DNA of 64,000 nucleotides from Saprospiraceae bacterium (GCA_028285545.1 JANQPA010000100.1:62001-126000), one strand, 5' to 3'. Numbered from the stretch's first letter, positions 1 through 8,887 are shown. Numbers and translations: made by a program. The notes: generated from the sequence alone by a model not told the origin.

Positions 1-1083
1 TCAGCTCATGGAACCAATCCTGCAAGTGGAGTAATGGCCGGAATGAAGGTGGTAGTCGTCAAATGCGATGATCAGGGGAATATTGATGTAGACGATTTAA
101 GAAGTAAAGCTGAGCAGTATAGTGAAAACCTGGCCGCTTTGATGGTAACTTATCCTTCTACTCATGGGGTATTCGAAGCTAGGATCAAGGAAATTTGTGA
201 TATTATTCACAAAAATGGAGGAAAGGTATACATGGATGGGGCTAACATGAATGCCCAAGTTGGCTTAACAAGCCCCGGAGCTATTGATGCAGATGTTTGT
301 CATCTAAATTTGCATAAAACATTTGCTATTCCTCACGGAGGAGGGGGTCCAGGAATGGGACCTATTTGTGTGAATGAAAGCCTTAAACCCTTTTTGCCTA
401 AGCATCCACTTGTTGAAACAGGTGGAATTAAAGGAATCAATGCAGTTTCTGCTGCCCCATGGGGAAGCGCTAGTATTTTATTGATTTCTTATGGCTACAT
501 AAAAATGTTGGGAAAGCAAGGCTTAACGGATTCCACTAAATATGCCATCTTAAATGCCAATTATATTAAAGCAAGGTTAGAAGAACAATTCGAGGTTTTA
601 TATGTCGGAGAAAAGGGATTCTCTGCACATGAACTCATTATTGATCTTCGACCATTTAAAGCATTGGTAAGTGCTGAGGACGTAGCCAAACGTTTAATGG
701 ATTATGGTTTTCACGCTCCTACCCTTTCATTTCCTGTTGCCGGAACCATTATGATTGAACCAACGGAAAGTGAAGATAAAGATGAGTTGGATCGTTTTTG
801 TGATGCCTTACTGCAGATCCGTAAAGAAATAGACGAAATTGCTCAGGGTCTTGCAGGTCCCCATGAAAATGTTTTAGCAAACGCCCCTCATACCGTTGAT
901 GTGGTAACAGCTAATGACTGGAATTTTCCATATGATAGAGAAAAAGCTGCCTATCCTCTAGCCTATCTCCGTGAAGGCCGTAAGTTCTGGCCTTTTGTTG
1001 GCAGGGTGGATAATGCAAAGGGAGACCGAACCTTAATCTGCACCTGCCTGCCAATAGAGGCATATGAAAATAGTGAAGCTTAA
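1..1083 (+). CDS. gcvP: Glycine dehydrogenase (decarboxylating), C-terminal part
   Basis: This is the P-protein of the glycine cleavage system, a PLP enzyme that decarboxylates glycine and passes the aminomethyl group to the H-protein lipoyl arm. The frame is open from base 1 ([10 protein letters not shown]), so the gene begins upstream of the window and the ATG at 34 is internal. About 360 residues remain of a protein usually near 950. Visible family signatures are the [11 protein letters not shown] stretch, the HLNLHKTF motif that carries the PLP lysine, and the glycine-rich GGGGPGMGP loop after it. The C-terminus ([20 protein letters not shown]) is typical. The gene stands alone before a hairpin. 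Function is very secure; only the upstream extent is unknown. Confidence 0.96.
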   Translation, partial: SAHGTNPASGVMAGMKVVVVKCDDQGNIDVDDLRSKAEQYSENLAALMVTYPSTHGVFEARIKEICDIIHKNGGKVYMDGANMNAQVGLTSPGAIDADVCHLNLHKTFAIPHGGGGPGMGPICVNESLKPFLPKHPLVETGGIKGINAVSAAPWGSASILLISYGYIKMLGKQGLTDSTKYAILNANYIKARLEEQFEVLYVGEKGFSAHELIIDLRPFKALVSAEDVAKRLMDYGFHAPTLSFPVAGTIMIEPTESEDKDELDRFCDALLQIRKEIDEIAQGLAGPHENVLANAPHTVDVVTANDWNFPYDREKAAYPLAYLREGRKFWPFVGRVDNAKGDRTLICTCLPIEAYENSEA

Positions 1084-1133
1084 TATATTAATTACATTGC
1101 AAACATAAGTTATCTCCAATTTTAGGGAAATAA

Positions 1134-1164
1134 GCACTTTTTAGGCCATGGGCCTAAAAAGTGC
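1134..1164. terminator. Strong intergenic hairpin after gcvP
   Basis: Perfect 14-bp arms (gcactttttaggcc and its complement) are separated by a 3-nt atg loop, 51 bases after the gcvP stop. There is no clear T-run on the + side, so it may be an RNA-processing or bidirectional stop rather than a canonical intrinsic terminator. The rest of 1084-1360 is AT-rich, with loose complementarity between tagaaat-type and atttcta-type words around 1172-1230. A weak -7-like CATATTTG lies near 1325, upstream of hldD. No gene is visible there. Confidence 0.6.
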
Positions 1165-1360
1165 GAGATAAAGTAGAAATAAGATAGAAATATATTGTCC
1201 TAATTCTAAAAACAAATTATTTCTACCTTACTTCGTCCGCCTCAGACGGGCATATTTCAATATATTTCCCTCTATTTTAACTAAACTAAAATTATTGGCC
1301 AGTCTTTAAAATTCCGGGATGACTCATATTTGTAATTTATTTTTTCCTTAAAAATAACAC

Positions 1361-2338
1361 ATGATCGTAGTTACTGGGGCAGCTGGTTTTATTGGAAGCT
1401 GTATGGTTAGAAAACTGAATGATTCTGGCTTTGAAGACCTCATTCTGGTGGATGAGTTTGACCAGGAGCTTAAGTTTAGGAATCTGGAAAATAAAAAATT
1501 CACCCAAAAAATTGACCGTACTTTGTTCCTTGACTGGTTTAAAAATAACCATAAGAACATTAATTTTATTTATCACCTTGGTGCTCGTACCGATACTACA
1601 GAACAGGATACGAGCATCTTCGAAAAACTGAACCTAGGTTATTCCAAAGCTATTTGGAACATTTGTAGTGAAGCAAATATTCCCTTAGTTTATGCTTCTA
1701 GCGCTGCTACCTACGGTCTTGGAGAACTAGGCTATGAAGATCGTCATGATCTTGTAGGAATACTCCAACCTCTGAACCCATACGGCCGATCAAAAAATGA
1801 TTTTGATCTGTGGGCTTTACAACAAAATAGTACTCCCCCTTGCTGGGCAGGGATGAAGTTTTTTAATGTCTATGGCCCTAATGAATATCACAAAGGCAGG
1901 ATGGCCTCTGTTATTTTTCATACGGTTCGACAGATTAGATCGAGTGGTGGGATGAAATTATTTCGCTCCCATAATCCAGAATTTGAAGATGGTCAGCAAA
2001 GTAGAGATTTTGTATATATAAAGGATGTAATCGATGTTCTTTTCTTTTTTCAAGAGCAGTTTCAAGCACAGAATGATATTTCTGGCTTGTACAACCTGGG
2101 TACAGGAAAAGCACGCTCTTTTTGGGACCTTGCTACCAATACATTCAAAGCCATGGACCTGGAACCCAATATTTCATTCATTGATACTCCTGAAGATATT
2201 AGAGATACCTATCAATATTTTACTCAGGCTGATATGAATAAACTAGCACAAGCCGGTTATCATAATCCTTTTTATTCTTTAGAAGAAGGGATTGAAGATT
2301 ATGTCAGGGAGTATTTAAAAATGGAGAAAATATATTAA
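1361..2338 (+). CDS. hldD: ADP-L-glycero-D-manno-heptose 6-epimerase
   Basis: It converts ADP-D-glycero-D-manno-heptose to the L-glycero form used in the lipopolysaccharide inner core, in the cytoplasm. The protein is a 325-aa extended SDR epimerase. The NAD(P)-binding GAAGFIG glycine motif is at residues 6-12, a YASSAATYG segment carries the catalytic Ser/Thr, and NPYGRSK supplies the catalytic Tyr-x3-Lys near residue 140. The FEDGQQSRDFVYIKDV segment and the substrate loop FFNVYGPNEYHKGRM are characteristic of HldD/RfaD rather than other sugar epimerases. It is monocistronic and convergent with the lipoprotein gene ending at 2354. With the lpx genes nearby it marks an envelope-glycolipid neighbourhood. 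Confidence 0.93.
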   Translation: MIVVTGAAGFIGSCMVRKLNDSGFEDLILVDEFDQELKFRNLENKKFTQKIDRTLFLDWFKNNHKNINFIYHLGARTDTTEQDTSIFEKLNLGYSKAIWNICSEANIPLVYASSAATYGLGELGYEDRHDLVGILQPLNPYGRSKNDFDLWALQQNSTPPCWAGMKFFNVYGPNEYHKGRMASVIFHTVRQIRSSGGMKLFRSHNPEFEDGQQSRDFVYIKDVIDVLFFFQEQFQAQNDISGLYNLGTGKARSFWDLATNTFKAMDLEPNISFIDTPEDIRDTYQYFTQADMNKLAQAGYHNPFYSLEEGIEDYVREYLKMEKIY

Positions 2339-2353
2339 ACCCTCAGATAATTC

Positions 2354-2803
2354 CTAAAAACCTCCTTCAATGTTTATTTTAGGTTTGGGTTTTAAACGAT
2401 TAGCAGCTGCATAATAAATCAGGAACCAGTCGTCGTCAAACTTTGCAAAGCGTCGCAGCATCCCATAAGAACCTGTATTATGTTCTATTTTTTCAGCAAT
2501 CAGATCATCGCTGTATTGGATAAATTGCTGTGTAAATTCACTGTATTCAAAATCAAAAGGTTTGTGACAAACCCAACTATCTTTTTGCCAGTAATATTTT
2601 TGATTTATGGCCATGAGTGAATCTCCTCCGGGAGGGAGTCCTTCCAAGGGAAAGATAATATGCTCCAGTTGAAATACCGTGTCTCGGTGAAAATTGTCAT
2701 AAAAAGCCTTAAACTCCTCCATTACCTTATCTTCTTTTTGACATCCCAAAAATGTAAAAAGTACCATGAAGGCCCAAATGCTATTTTTCATCTTTATGTT
2801 CAT
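2354..2803 (-). CDS. Small lipoprotein, DUF4348-like
   Basis: This is a 149-aa predicted lipoprotein. The N-terminus has a short hydrophobic stretch followed by the lipobox-like FLGC near residue 20, so it should be lipidated and exported. The mature part begins with an FKAFYDNFHRDTVFQ segment and continues with HIIFPLEGLP, the pattern I associate with DUF4348 proteins of Bacteroidota, whose function is not known. The start overlaps the hemD 3' end by 23 bases. A second ATG 12 bases downstream (MKNSIW) would make a tidier signal peptide with an 11-base overlap. It is the last gene of the hemC-hemD operon; the link to heme synthesis is positional only. Confidence 0.75.
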   Translation of the reverse strand: MNIKMKNSIWAFMVLFTFLGCQKEDKVMEEFKAFYDNFHRDTVFQLEHIIFPLEGLPPGGDSLMAINQKYYWQKDSWVCHKPFDFEYSEFTQQFIQYSDDLIAEKIEHNTGSYGMLRRFAKFDDDWFLIYYAAANRLKPKPKINIEGGF

Positions 2804-3482
2804 TTTTTTTCTCTAATTCCAATATTAACCTCGCAATAGATTCTTCAGATGGTTGATTGGGAATAAACACCTTTTTGGTAATCCTGCCAGCATATCGAAG
2901 CGCAGTAGGTTTTCCAATGGCAATATATTGGGTACGATTTTTCTCTTCCAATTGATCGAAGAAGGCATCTACACTCATTGAACTGGTAAGGACTACGTAA
3001 TCTGTTTGTGGAGGACGATAATCCTTCCGAATTTCATTTTTATAAACGGCCAGATCAATAATATTAATATATGGGGACAGCAAATTTTGAATGCTTTTAG
3101 CAGATTGGGAAGCCCGGGCAAACAATACTTTTTGGTTTTCAGCCTTTTTTAGGAAACTTCTTGCAGTTGATTCCGGTTTGCCGGTTCCAACAAAATCTGG
3201 CTCTAAACCAAAAGAACGAAGAGTCTTTGCTGAACCCTTTCCCATCGTAGCCAGTTTCTTGCCATTTAAAAACTCCATATTTTGGGAGCGCATGCCTTCT
3301 AGAAAATAGCGAATCCCGTTGCTGCTGTAAAAAAAAATCCAATCACAGGAGGAAGGCAATAAAAAGTCCAAGGCTGAAAATTCAATTAGGGATTCTCCAT
3401 ATAATTTAAAATCTAATGAAGAGAGGATTTCCCGTAAAGGGCTACTTGGGCCTATCTTTCTTGAAATAAATACTGTTTTCAA
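2781..3482 (-). CDS. hemD: Uroporphyrinogen-III synthase
   Basis: It closes hydroxymethylbilane with D-ring inversion to give uroporphyrinogen III, the branch point to heme, siroheme and cobalamin. The 233-aa protein is poorly conserved, as is usual for the family. It shows the expected two-lobed layout: an N-terminal FISRKIGPSSPLREIL lobe, SCDWIFFYSSNGIRYFLEG, a linker with AKTLRSFGLEPDFVGTG, and a second lobe with DYVVLTSSMSVDAFFDQL and YIAIGKPTALRYAGRITKK. The position 10 bases after hemC, which makes its substrate, strongly supports the call. It is translationally coupled to the DUF4348 lipoprotein by overlap. Confidence 0.88.
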   Translation of the reverse strand: MKTVFISRKIGPSSPLREILSSLDFKLYGESLIEFSALDFLLPSSCDWIFFYSSNGIRYFLEGMRSQNMEFLNGKKLATMGKGSAKTLRSFGLEPDFVGTGKPESTARSFLKKAENQKVLFARASQSAKSIQNLLSPYINIIDLAVYKNEIRKDYRPPQTDYVVLTSSMSVDAFFDQLEEKNRTQYIAIGKPTALRYAGRITKKVFIPNQPSEESIARLILELEKKNEHKDEK

Positions 3483-3492
3483 GGGACATCAA

Positions 3493-4395
3493 TTATGTTT
3501 TCCGCAATTCCTTAACAACTTGTTCAGCCAGTTCAGAGCTGGTACTCGATGAAATGGAAACTCTCTTTACGGGTTGATTCCAGCCATCGGCCATTGCTGC
3601 CCATACGTGAAAATTCCCTGACTCATCTTTTTGACAAAATACCCCTAAAGGCATTTGACATCCACCATCTAGAAGTTTGAGAACTTTCCGTTCAATTCGT
3701 ACCACCTCTGATACGTCACGGTGATGGATGATATTCATTATTTTTCTAGTAGGCACATCATCGGTATTGGTTTGATAAACCAATACCCCCTGAGCGGGGG
3801 CGGGCACCATTTCGCGTGGGTCGAATTTAAAAATGAAAAAATCACTAAGATCCATTTCTAATCGCTTCAAGCCTGCAGCTGCAAGTAAAATGGCATCGAA
3901 TTGCCCTTCTTTTAATTTGCGCAATCGAGTAGGTACATTTCCTCTAATATCTTTTAGTTCAATATCTTTCTTAAGGTCAAGTATTTGTGCTTTCCTGCGA
4001 GCGGAGGAAGTTCCTACCACTGCACTATCCTTCAACTTTAAGGGTCCGGCTCCCAGGGCATTCTCCTTAAGCATTATTAACCAATCGGCAGGGTCTTCTC
4101 TATAAGAAACAGCTGTTAAACTTAGTCCATCGGGTTGGCTGGTGGGCATATCTTTCATAGAGTGGACAGCTACATCAATATCGCCTCTCAACAGGGCCTC
4201 CTCAATTTCCTTAGTAAAAAAACCCTTGCCCTCCATTTTATCAAAAGATAAATGCTGGATACGGTCTCCCTGAGTTTTTATGATTTTAAGTTCGGAATCA
4301 ATTCCCTGGTCCGATAATTTTTTTTGGGTGAAATGAGCTTGCCATAAGGCTAGTTTACTACCTCTGGTCCCTATTCTTATTATTTGCTTATCCAA
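3493..4395 (-). CDS. hemC: Hydroxymethylbilane synthase (porphobilinogen deaminase)
   Basis: It polymerises four porphobilinogens into hydroxymethylbilane. Family marks are [15 protein letters not shown] at the N-terminus, [30 protein letters not shown] and the cofactor-attachment segment [12 protein letters not shown], whose Cys carries the dipyrromethane. The longest frame starts with ATG at 4425, which would give 310 aa. I prefer TTG at 4395 (300 aa), because a complete Bacteroidota promoter (TTTG, 21-bp spacer, TATATTTG at 4440-4408) lies inside that longer 5' end, and residues 1-10 of the long form are not a family feature. A GGAG before the 4425 ATG is the counter-argument. The gene is followed by hemD and is divergent from lpxD. 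Confidence 0.92.
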   Translation of the reverse strand: MDKQIIRIGTRGSKLALWQAHFTQKKLSDQGIDSELKIIKTQGDRIQHLSFDKMEGKGFFTKEIEEALLRGDIDVAVHSMKDMPTSQPDGLSLTAVSYREDPADWLIMLKENALGAGPLKLKDSAVVGTSSARRKAQILDLKKDIELKDIRGNVPTRLRKLKEGQFDAILLAAAGLKRLEMDLSDFFIFKFDPREMVPAPAQGVLVYQTNTDDVPTRKIMNIIHHRDVSEVVRIERKVLKLLDGGCQMPLGVFCQKDESGNFHVWAAMADGWNQPVKRVSISSSTSSELAEQVVKELRKT

Positions 4396-4407
4396 TTTTT
4401 TTTCCTG

Positions 4408-4440
4408 CAAATATACATGCTCCAATTTACAGAACGCAAA
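4408..4440 (-). promoter_or_regulatory. Candidate hemC promoter (TTTG-N21-TATATTTG)
   Basis: On the minus strand a -33 TTTG (4440-4437), a 21-bp spacer and a -7 TATATTTG (4415-4408) match the Bacteroidota primary sigma consensus TTTG / TAnnTTTG. Transcription would begin near 4402, just before the TTG at 4395 and after the longer ATG start at 4425. Confidence 0.65.
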
Positions 4441-4455
4441 CTTCCATCTTTTTTT

Positions 4456-4463
4456 TACCTTTG
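4456..4463 (+). promoter_or_regulatory. Candidate lpxD -7 element
   Basis: TACCTTTG matches the Bacteroidota -7 consensus and ends only 4 bases before the lpxD ATG at 4468. If used, the mRNA would be leaderless or nearly so. No convincing -33 TTTG is seen at the usual distance. Confidence 0.5.
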
Positions 4464-4467
4464 TCCC

Positions 4468-5508
4468 ATGCGTGTAACAGCAAAAGAACTTGCAGTACTA
4501 TTAAATGGGACTGTGGAAGGCGATCCTGATACCTGGGTGGATCGCCCAAGCAAAATTGAAGAAGGAGGTACAGGCAGTATTTCTTTTCTTGGGAATGATA
4601 AATATGAGTCTTATGCTTATCAAACTGATGCTTCAATTTTATTGGTCCCAAAACATTGGATGCCTAGAAAAGCGGTACAATCCACCTTAATTAGAGTGGA
4701 CGATGTTTATGCTGCGATAGCACTTCTTTTCAAGCAATTTGGTCAAGCTCCTGATTTAGAACCTGCTGGTATTTCTGAACAATCTTTTATTCATCCTTCA
4801 GCTACCATAGGCAGTGAAATATCTGTTGGAAGGTTTTCAATTATTGAAGCAAATGCACAGATTGGCGATCATTCTATCATTAGCGATCAAGTCTATATTG
4901 GAGCAAAAGTTCAAATTGGTAAACATGCCCGGATTTATCCCGGTGTAAAAATTTTTCACGATTGTATCATTGGTGATAATTGCACCATTCACTCTAATGT
5001 CATTATTGGTTGTGATGGCTTTGGTTTTGCTCCTCAGGCCGATGGCACCTATGAAAAAATTGAGCAATTAGGTAATGTAATAATTGAAGACAAGGTGGAG
5101 ATCGGAGCCAGCACAACTATTGATCGTGCCACAATGGGATCAACCATTATTCGGAAAGGAGTGAAATTAGACAACCTTATCCAGATTGGCCATAATGTGG
5201 AAATTGGCGAAAATACCGTTATTGCCGCTCAGGCTGGTATTGCAGGGAGCACCAAAATTGGTAAAAATTGCCAAATAGGGGGACAGGTAGGTTTTGTTGG
5301 ACATGTAAAAATTGCGGATGGAACCAAGGTTCAGGCACAAAGCGGAGTAGCCTCTCCAGTTAAAATGGAAAATCAGTCTCTTTTTGGTTCACCCGCTTTC
5401 AATTATACAGATTATGTCAGGTCCTATGCCGTTTTCAAAAAACTTCCCGATTTGTATAAACGAATCAATGCTATGGAAAAAAAGTTAAGGGAAAAAGAGG
5501 ACCAATAA
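4468..5508 (+). CDS. lpxD: UDP-3-O-(3-hydroxyacyl)glucosamine N-acyltransferase
   Basis: It adds the second hydroxyacyl chain, on nitrogen, in lipid A synthesis. The 346-aa protein has the N-terminal uridine-binding LpxD domain ([14 protein letters not shown], then a [12 protein letters not shown] segment) followed by a left-handed beta-helix of hexapeptide repeats from about residue 105 to 300. The [17 protein letters not shown] segment contains the catalytic His. The C-terminal part includes a short helix ([18 protein letters not shown]). The frame is open from 4384, but the upstream extension overlaps the hemC promoter region and is not LpxD-like, so ATG 4468 is chosen. It is separated by about 140 bases from lpxC-fabZ, which has its own promoter. 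Confidence 0.95.
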   Translation: MRVTAKELAVLLNGTVEGDPDTWVDRPSKIEEGGTGSISFLGNDKYESYAYQTDASILLVPKHWMPRKAVQSTLIRVDDVYAAIALLFKQFGQAPDLEPAGISEQSFIHPSATIGSEISVGRFSIIEANAQIGDHSIISDQVYIGAKVQIGKHARIYPGVKIFHDCIIGDNCTIHSNVIIGCDGFGFAPQADGTYEKIEQLGNVIIEDKVEIGASTTIDRATMGSTIIRKGVKLDNLIQIGHNVEIGENTVIAAQAGIAGSTKIGKNCQIGGQVGFVGHVKIADGTKVQAQSGVASPVKMENQSLFGSPAFNYTDYVRSYAVFKKLPDLYKRINAMEKKLREKEDQ

Positions 5509-5564
5509 GTGTCTAAAGCAATTGTCTTGCTTATACCAGCGTTTTACTGTTTCTTTTTCAAAAT

Positions 5565-5579
5565 AGTTGCTTAGCAACT
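5565..5579. other. Small hairpin between lpxD and lpxC-fabZ
   Basis: agttgc and gcaact form a 6-bp stem with a 3-base tta loop. A longer relative (caagttgc / gcaacttg) occurs at 15183-15201. No T-run follows, so a terminator role is uncertain. Confidence 0.4.
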
Positions 5580-5615
5580 TGATTTACAAAAAAAAGGTAA
5601 ACCATTTAAAAAGTT

Positions 5616-5623
5616 TATCTTTG
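5616..5623 (+). promoter_or_regulatory. Candidate lpxC-fabZ -7 element
   Basis: TATCTTTG matches TAnnTTTG exactly and sits 27 bases before the ATG at 5650. The -33 side is not convincing. It would drive lpxC-fabZ, lpxA and the ABC ATPase. Confidence 0.55.
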
Positions 5624-5649
5624 CACAAATCTGTTTTGTTGGTTTTATT

Positions 5650-7038
5650 ATGAAGCAAAGTACTATTCAAAAAGCCGTTTCAGTTAGCGGGGTAGGATTA
5701 CATACAGGAAAAGAAGTCACCATCACCTTCCACCCTGCCCCTATTAACCATGGCTATAAATTTAAACGGATTGATCTTAAAGATCAACCTGTTATCAATG
5801 CTGATGTTAATAGAGTTATTTCTACCCATAGAGGCACTACCATTAAAAATGGGGAGGCTCAGGTCAGCACGATCGAACATGCTTTATCTGCTCTTCGTGG
5901 TCTGCAAATTGATAATGCTTTATTGGAATTAGATGGCTCCGAGGTTCCCATTATGGATGGAAGTGCAATGGAGTTTGTTAAGGCATTAACTCAGGCAGGC
6001 AGAGAAGAACAAGAGGCAGAGGTGGATTATTTCGAGGTCGAAATGCCTATAAGGTATTATGACGAAGAAACAGGCACAGAGTTATTGGCTCTTCCTTCCG
6101 AACAGTTCGAGTTAACCACCATGATTGACTTTAACTCTCCTATTCTTGGGCAGCAGTATGCCTCTTTAAGAGATTGGTCAACCTATGCGGAAGAAATAGC
6201 CCCTTGCCGAACTTTTGTTTTCCTCCATGAACTGGAATACCTTTTTGATCAAAATCTGATACGAGGAGGAGATTTAGATAATGCCATAGTTATCGTTGAT
6301 CGGATAATGAATCAGGAAGAACTGGATGAATTGGCTCAAAAATTAGGCAAACCTAGCGTAAAGGTTAATAAGGAAGGTATCCTCAACACCTTGAAATTGC
6401 ATTTTTCCAATGAACCAGCAAGGCATAAGCTATTGGATGTTATTGGAGATATGGCCCTGTTGGGCAAACCCATTAAAGGTAAAATAGTTGCTACCAAACC
6501 AGGGCATAAAGCGAATGTAGAGTTTACCAAGATATTAAAAAAGCACTATCTCGAACAGCGAAAATTAAAGGGCAAACCTAAATATGACCCAGATCAGGAA
6601 CCTCTTTTTGATTCTGTAAAAATTGCTGAATGGTTGCCTCATCGGTACCCATTCCTTTTGATTGATAAAATAGTTGAGTTAACGGATAAACATGTTGTCG
6701 GCATAAAAAACGTTACCTTTAATGAAAACTTTTTTCAAGGGCATTTTCCTAATAATCCGGTAATGCCTGGAGTTTTATTAATTGAAGCAATGGCACAAAC
6801 GGGAGGGATGCTCGCGCTTTCAACCGTTCCGGACCCAGGAAACTGGGATACTTATTTTATGAAAATTGAAAGTGCAAAATTTAAACATTTTGTTGTTCCG
6901 GGAGATACGATTATTTTCAAAATGGAGCTTTTGGCCCCTATCCGAAGAGGGATCGTTCAAATGCAGGCAACTGCCTACGTTGGTAACAAAATCGTTGCAG
7001 AAGGTGAATTAACTGCTCAAATCGTTAAGCGTTCATGA
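5650..7038 (+). CDS. lpxC/fabZ: Bifunctional LpxC deacetylase / FabZ dehydratase fusion
   Basis: The N-terminal part (about residues 1-300) is UDP-3-O-acyl-GlcNAc deacetylase, the committed zinc-dependent step of lipid A synthesis. It shows VSGVGLHTGK, TIEHALSALRGL with one zinc His, and HKLLDVIGD with the other zinc His and the Asp. From about residue 318 a FabZ hotdog domain follows: LPHRYPFLLIDKIVEL and GHFPNNPVMPGVLLIEAMAQ, with the catalytic His and Glu. FabZ dehydrates 3-hydroxyacyl-ACP, which is also the acyl donor used by LpxA and LpxD, so both ends of the protein compete for the same branch point. This fusion is known in Bacteroidota. The stop overlaps the lpxA start by four bases (ATGA). 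Confidence 0.96.
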   Translation: MKQSTIQKAVSVSGVGLHTGKEVTITFHPAPINHGYKFKRIDLKDQPVINADVNRVISTHRGTTIKNGEAQVSTIEHALSALRGLQIDNALLELDGSEVPIMDGSAMEFVKALTQAGREEQEAEVDYFEVEMPIRYYDEETGTELLALPSEQFELTTMIDFNSPILGQQYASLRDWSTYAEEIAPCRTFVFLHELEYLFDQNLIRGGDLDNAIVIVDRIMNQEELDELAQKLGKPSVKVNKEGILNTLKLHFSNEPARHKLLDVIGDMALLGKPIKGKIVATKPGHKANVEFTKILKKHYLEQRKLKGKPKYDPDQEPLFDSVKIAEWLPHRYPFLLIDKIVELTDKHVVGIKNVTFNENFFQGHFPNNPVMPGVLLIEAMAQTGGMLALSTVPDPGNWDTYFMKIESAKFKHFVVPGDTIIFKMELLAPIRRGIVQMQATAYVGNKIVAEGELTAQIVKRS

Positions 7039-7850
7039 ACATGGATAACAACAATAGTTCCTATATACATCCAGAGGCCATCATTGGCGAAAACGTTAAG
7101 ATCAATCCGTTTTGTTACATTGATCGAGATGTGGAAATTGGCGACGGAAGTTGGCTGGGTCCCAATGTTACTGTTTTTGAGGGGGCAAGAATTGGAAAAA
7201 ATGTCAAAATTTTTCCAGGGGCTGTTATTGCCGGAATTCCTCAGGATCTCAAATTTAAGGGAGAAAAAACAACTGCCGAAATTGGTGATAATACCACCAT
7301 TCGTGAATATGTAACCGTGAATAGAGGTACCTCCTACGCCCACAAAACGGTAGTAGGTCGTAACTCTTTGCTAATGGCTTACGTCCATGTAGCTCATGAT
7401 TGTATCCTTGGTGATCATGTTATTCTCGCGAATAATGTTAACCTGGCTGGTCATGTTCAAATAGATGACTGGGCCATTCTGGAAGGCTTGGTGGCAGTGC
7501 AGCAATTTGTTAAAATAGGGGCTCATGCTTTTATTGCGGGAGGTTCTCTAGTGCGAAAAAATGTTCCTCCTTATGTAAAAGCTGCTCGAGAACCTTTATC
7601 TTATGCTGGTGTCAATTCCATTGGACTTCGAAGGCGCAACTTCTCCACTGAGCAGATCAATACCATTCAGGATATTTATCGAATTCTGTACGTCAAGGGG
7701 TACAATCTGACTCATGCCATTGAAAAAATTAAATCAGACCTGGTGTCCTCTCCCGAAAAATCCTATATCCTGGACTTTGTCCAAAATGCTGACCCAGGAA
7801 TCATGAGAGGCTTTCAGCAAATTAATGGTAGGAATGTCACTGAGGATTGA
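7035..7850 (+). CDS. lpxA: Acyl-ACP--UDP-N-acetylglucosamine O-acyltransferase
   Basis: It catalyses the first acylation of lipid A synthesis, on UDP-GlcNAc. The 271-aa protein is mostly a left-handed beta-helix of hexapeptide repeats. It carries the LpxA-specific IREYVTVNRGT and MAYVHVAHDCILGDHV segments, with the catalytic His in the latter. The C-terminal helical region starts near VNSIGLRRRNFS. Translation is coupled to lpxC-fabZ by a four-base overlap. A second in-frame ATG two codons later is possible. The 3' end overlaps the ABC ATPase gene. Confidence 0.96.
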   Translation: MNMDNNNSSYIHPEAIIGENVKINPFCYIDRDVEIGDGSWLGPNVTVFEGARIGKNVKIFPGAVIAGIPQDLKFKGEKTTAEIGDNTTIREYVTVNRGTSYAHKTVVGRNSLLMAYVHVAHDCILGDHVILANNVNLAGHVQIDDWAILEGLVAVQQFVKIGAHAFIAGGSLVRKNVPPYVKAAREPLSYAGVNSIGLRRRNFSTEQINTIQDIYRILYVKGYNLTHAIEKIKSDLVSSPEKSYILDFVQNADPGIMRGFQQINGRNVTED

Positions 7851-8457
7851 GCTACAAGATGTCAGTAAAAGATTTAAGAGAGAGTGGGTTGTAAAAAATA
7901 TTTCTCATCAATTTCAAGAGGGCCAATCTTATGCCATTAGTGGCCCTAATGGTTCGGGAAAATCCACCCTTCTCAGAATGTTGGCAGGGTATTTAACCCC
8001 TTCAAAGGGTAAAGTGAAGTTTTTCCAACAGGAAAAACCCATCGATCTGATAGAAGTGTATCAATACCTAAGCTACGCCGCTCCTTATATTGAATTGATA
8101 GATGAATTCAGCCTGATTGAAATGATAAAATTTCATCGGCAGTTCAAACAATTTCAGGAAGATCTTTCTCCTTCTAATCTCATCGAATTATTGGGAATGA
8201 AAAGTTCACGAAATAAGCCCATCAAAAATTTTTCCTCCGGGATGAAGCAGCGACTAAAATTAGTCCTTAATATCTGCACCAATACTCCTATTTTACTGCT
8301 GGATGAACCTACCTCAAATTTGGATCAACAGGGAATGGCCTGGTATCTGGAACTCATTAACCGTTTTAGGGAAAATCGTCTAATAGTGGTGGCTTCAAAT
8401 GTGCCGACAGATTTTGAATTTTGTGACCATCAATTCAAAATTCTGGATTTCAAGTAG
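7834..8457 (+). CDS. ABC transporter ATP-binding protein
   Basis: This is an ABC-family ATPase of about 207 aa with Walker A GPNGSGKST near residue 40, a signature-like FSSGMKQR, and Walker B ILLLDEPTSNLD. It is short and lacks membrane segments, and no permease gene is adjacent, so the partner and substrate are unknown. ATG 7834 is chosen (overlap of 17 bases with lpxA); ATG 7825 would add three residues. Co-transcription with lpxA suggests a constitutive envelope-related role, but that is positional inference. It converges tightly with merR, with a single base between the two stops. Confidence 0.88.
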   Translation: MSLRIELQDVSKRFKREWVVKNISHQFQEGQSYAISGPNGSGKSTLLRMLAGYLTPSKGKVKFFQQEKPIDLIEVYQYLSYAAPYIELIDEFSLIEMIKFHRQFKQFQEDLSPSNLIELLGMKSSRNKPIKNFSSGMKQRLKLVLNICTNTPILLLDEPTSNLDQQGMAWYLELINRFRENRLIVVASNVPTDFEFCDHQFKILDFK

Positions 8458-8458
8458 C

Positions 8459-8785
8459 TTATAATTCCGTTTTCATCTCTTCAAGGAACCCCTTAAGCTC
8501 TTTAAGTCGATTAAGCACATTCTTTTTCTCTTTTTTTAGTTTTTGGAGTCTTTTGATTTCCAGACGTGCCCCATTGATGGTAAATTCCCTTTCCTTTACC
8601 AAATGATAAATCAGTTTGAGCTGCTCAATATTTTGAGGAGTAAATCGGCGGTCACCTTTACTGTTTTTATGGGGTTTTAAATGGCTAAATTCCGTCTCCC
8701 AATACCGGACCAGAGATTTAGACACATCAAACATATCAGCAACCTCCCCAATAGTGTAGTATCTTTTGAGTTTATCTTCTTTCAT
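8459..8785 (-). CDS. MerR-family transcriptional regulator
   Basis: This 108-aa protein begins with a MerR winged helix: YYTIGEVADMFDVSKSLVRYWE is the helix-turn-helix and GDRRFTPQNIEQL the wing. A Lys/Glu-rich helix (residues about 75-105) follows, which is the expected dimerisation coiled coil. It lacks a C-terminal effector domain and any clear metal-binding Cys, so the signal is unknown. No target promoter with a long 19-20 bp spacer was recognised nearby. Confidence 0.88.
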   Translation of the reverse strand: MKEDKLKRYYTIGEVADMFDVSKSLVRYWETEFSHLKPHKNSKGDRRFTPQNIEQLKLIYHLVKEREFTINGARLEIKRLQKLKKEKKNVLNRLKELKGFLEEMKTEL

Positions 8786-8823
8786 TGGCTGAAATTTTTG
8801 GGTTATTCCGGCTAAATACAGTT

Positions 8824-8887
8824 GAGTTTGTGAAAGATAATTTTATAGCGGCCGTACGGCTGCTATAAAATTATCTTTCACAAACTC
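8824..8887. terminator. 64-bp near-perfect palindrome downstream of gatB
   Basis: Two 26-bp arms (left 8824-8849, right 8862-8887) are exact complements. The 12-base centre is itself a 10-bp palindrome, gccgtacggc, flanked by a G/T pair that could wobble in RNA. It lies between the gatB stop (8967) and the merR start (8785), so it can act as the gatB terminator, while the perfect symmetry also allows DNA cruciform extrusion. Confidence 0.6.

Noticed and set aside
1244-1262. gtccgcctcagac imperfect dyad in the gcvP-hldD gap
   Set aside because: Only 3-4 bp arms; no support for a terminator or operator.
1337-1576. Minus-strand frames opposite the start of hldD
   Set aside because: They lie inside a clear NAD-binding domain on the + strand and have no domain of their own.
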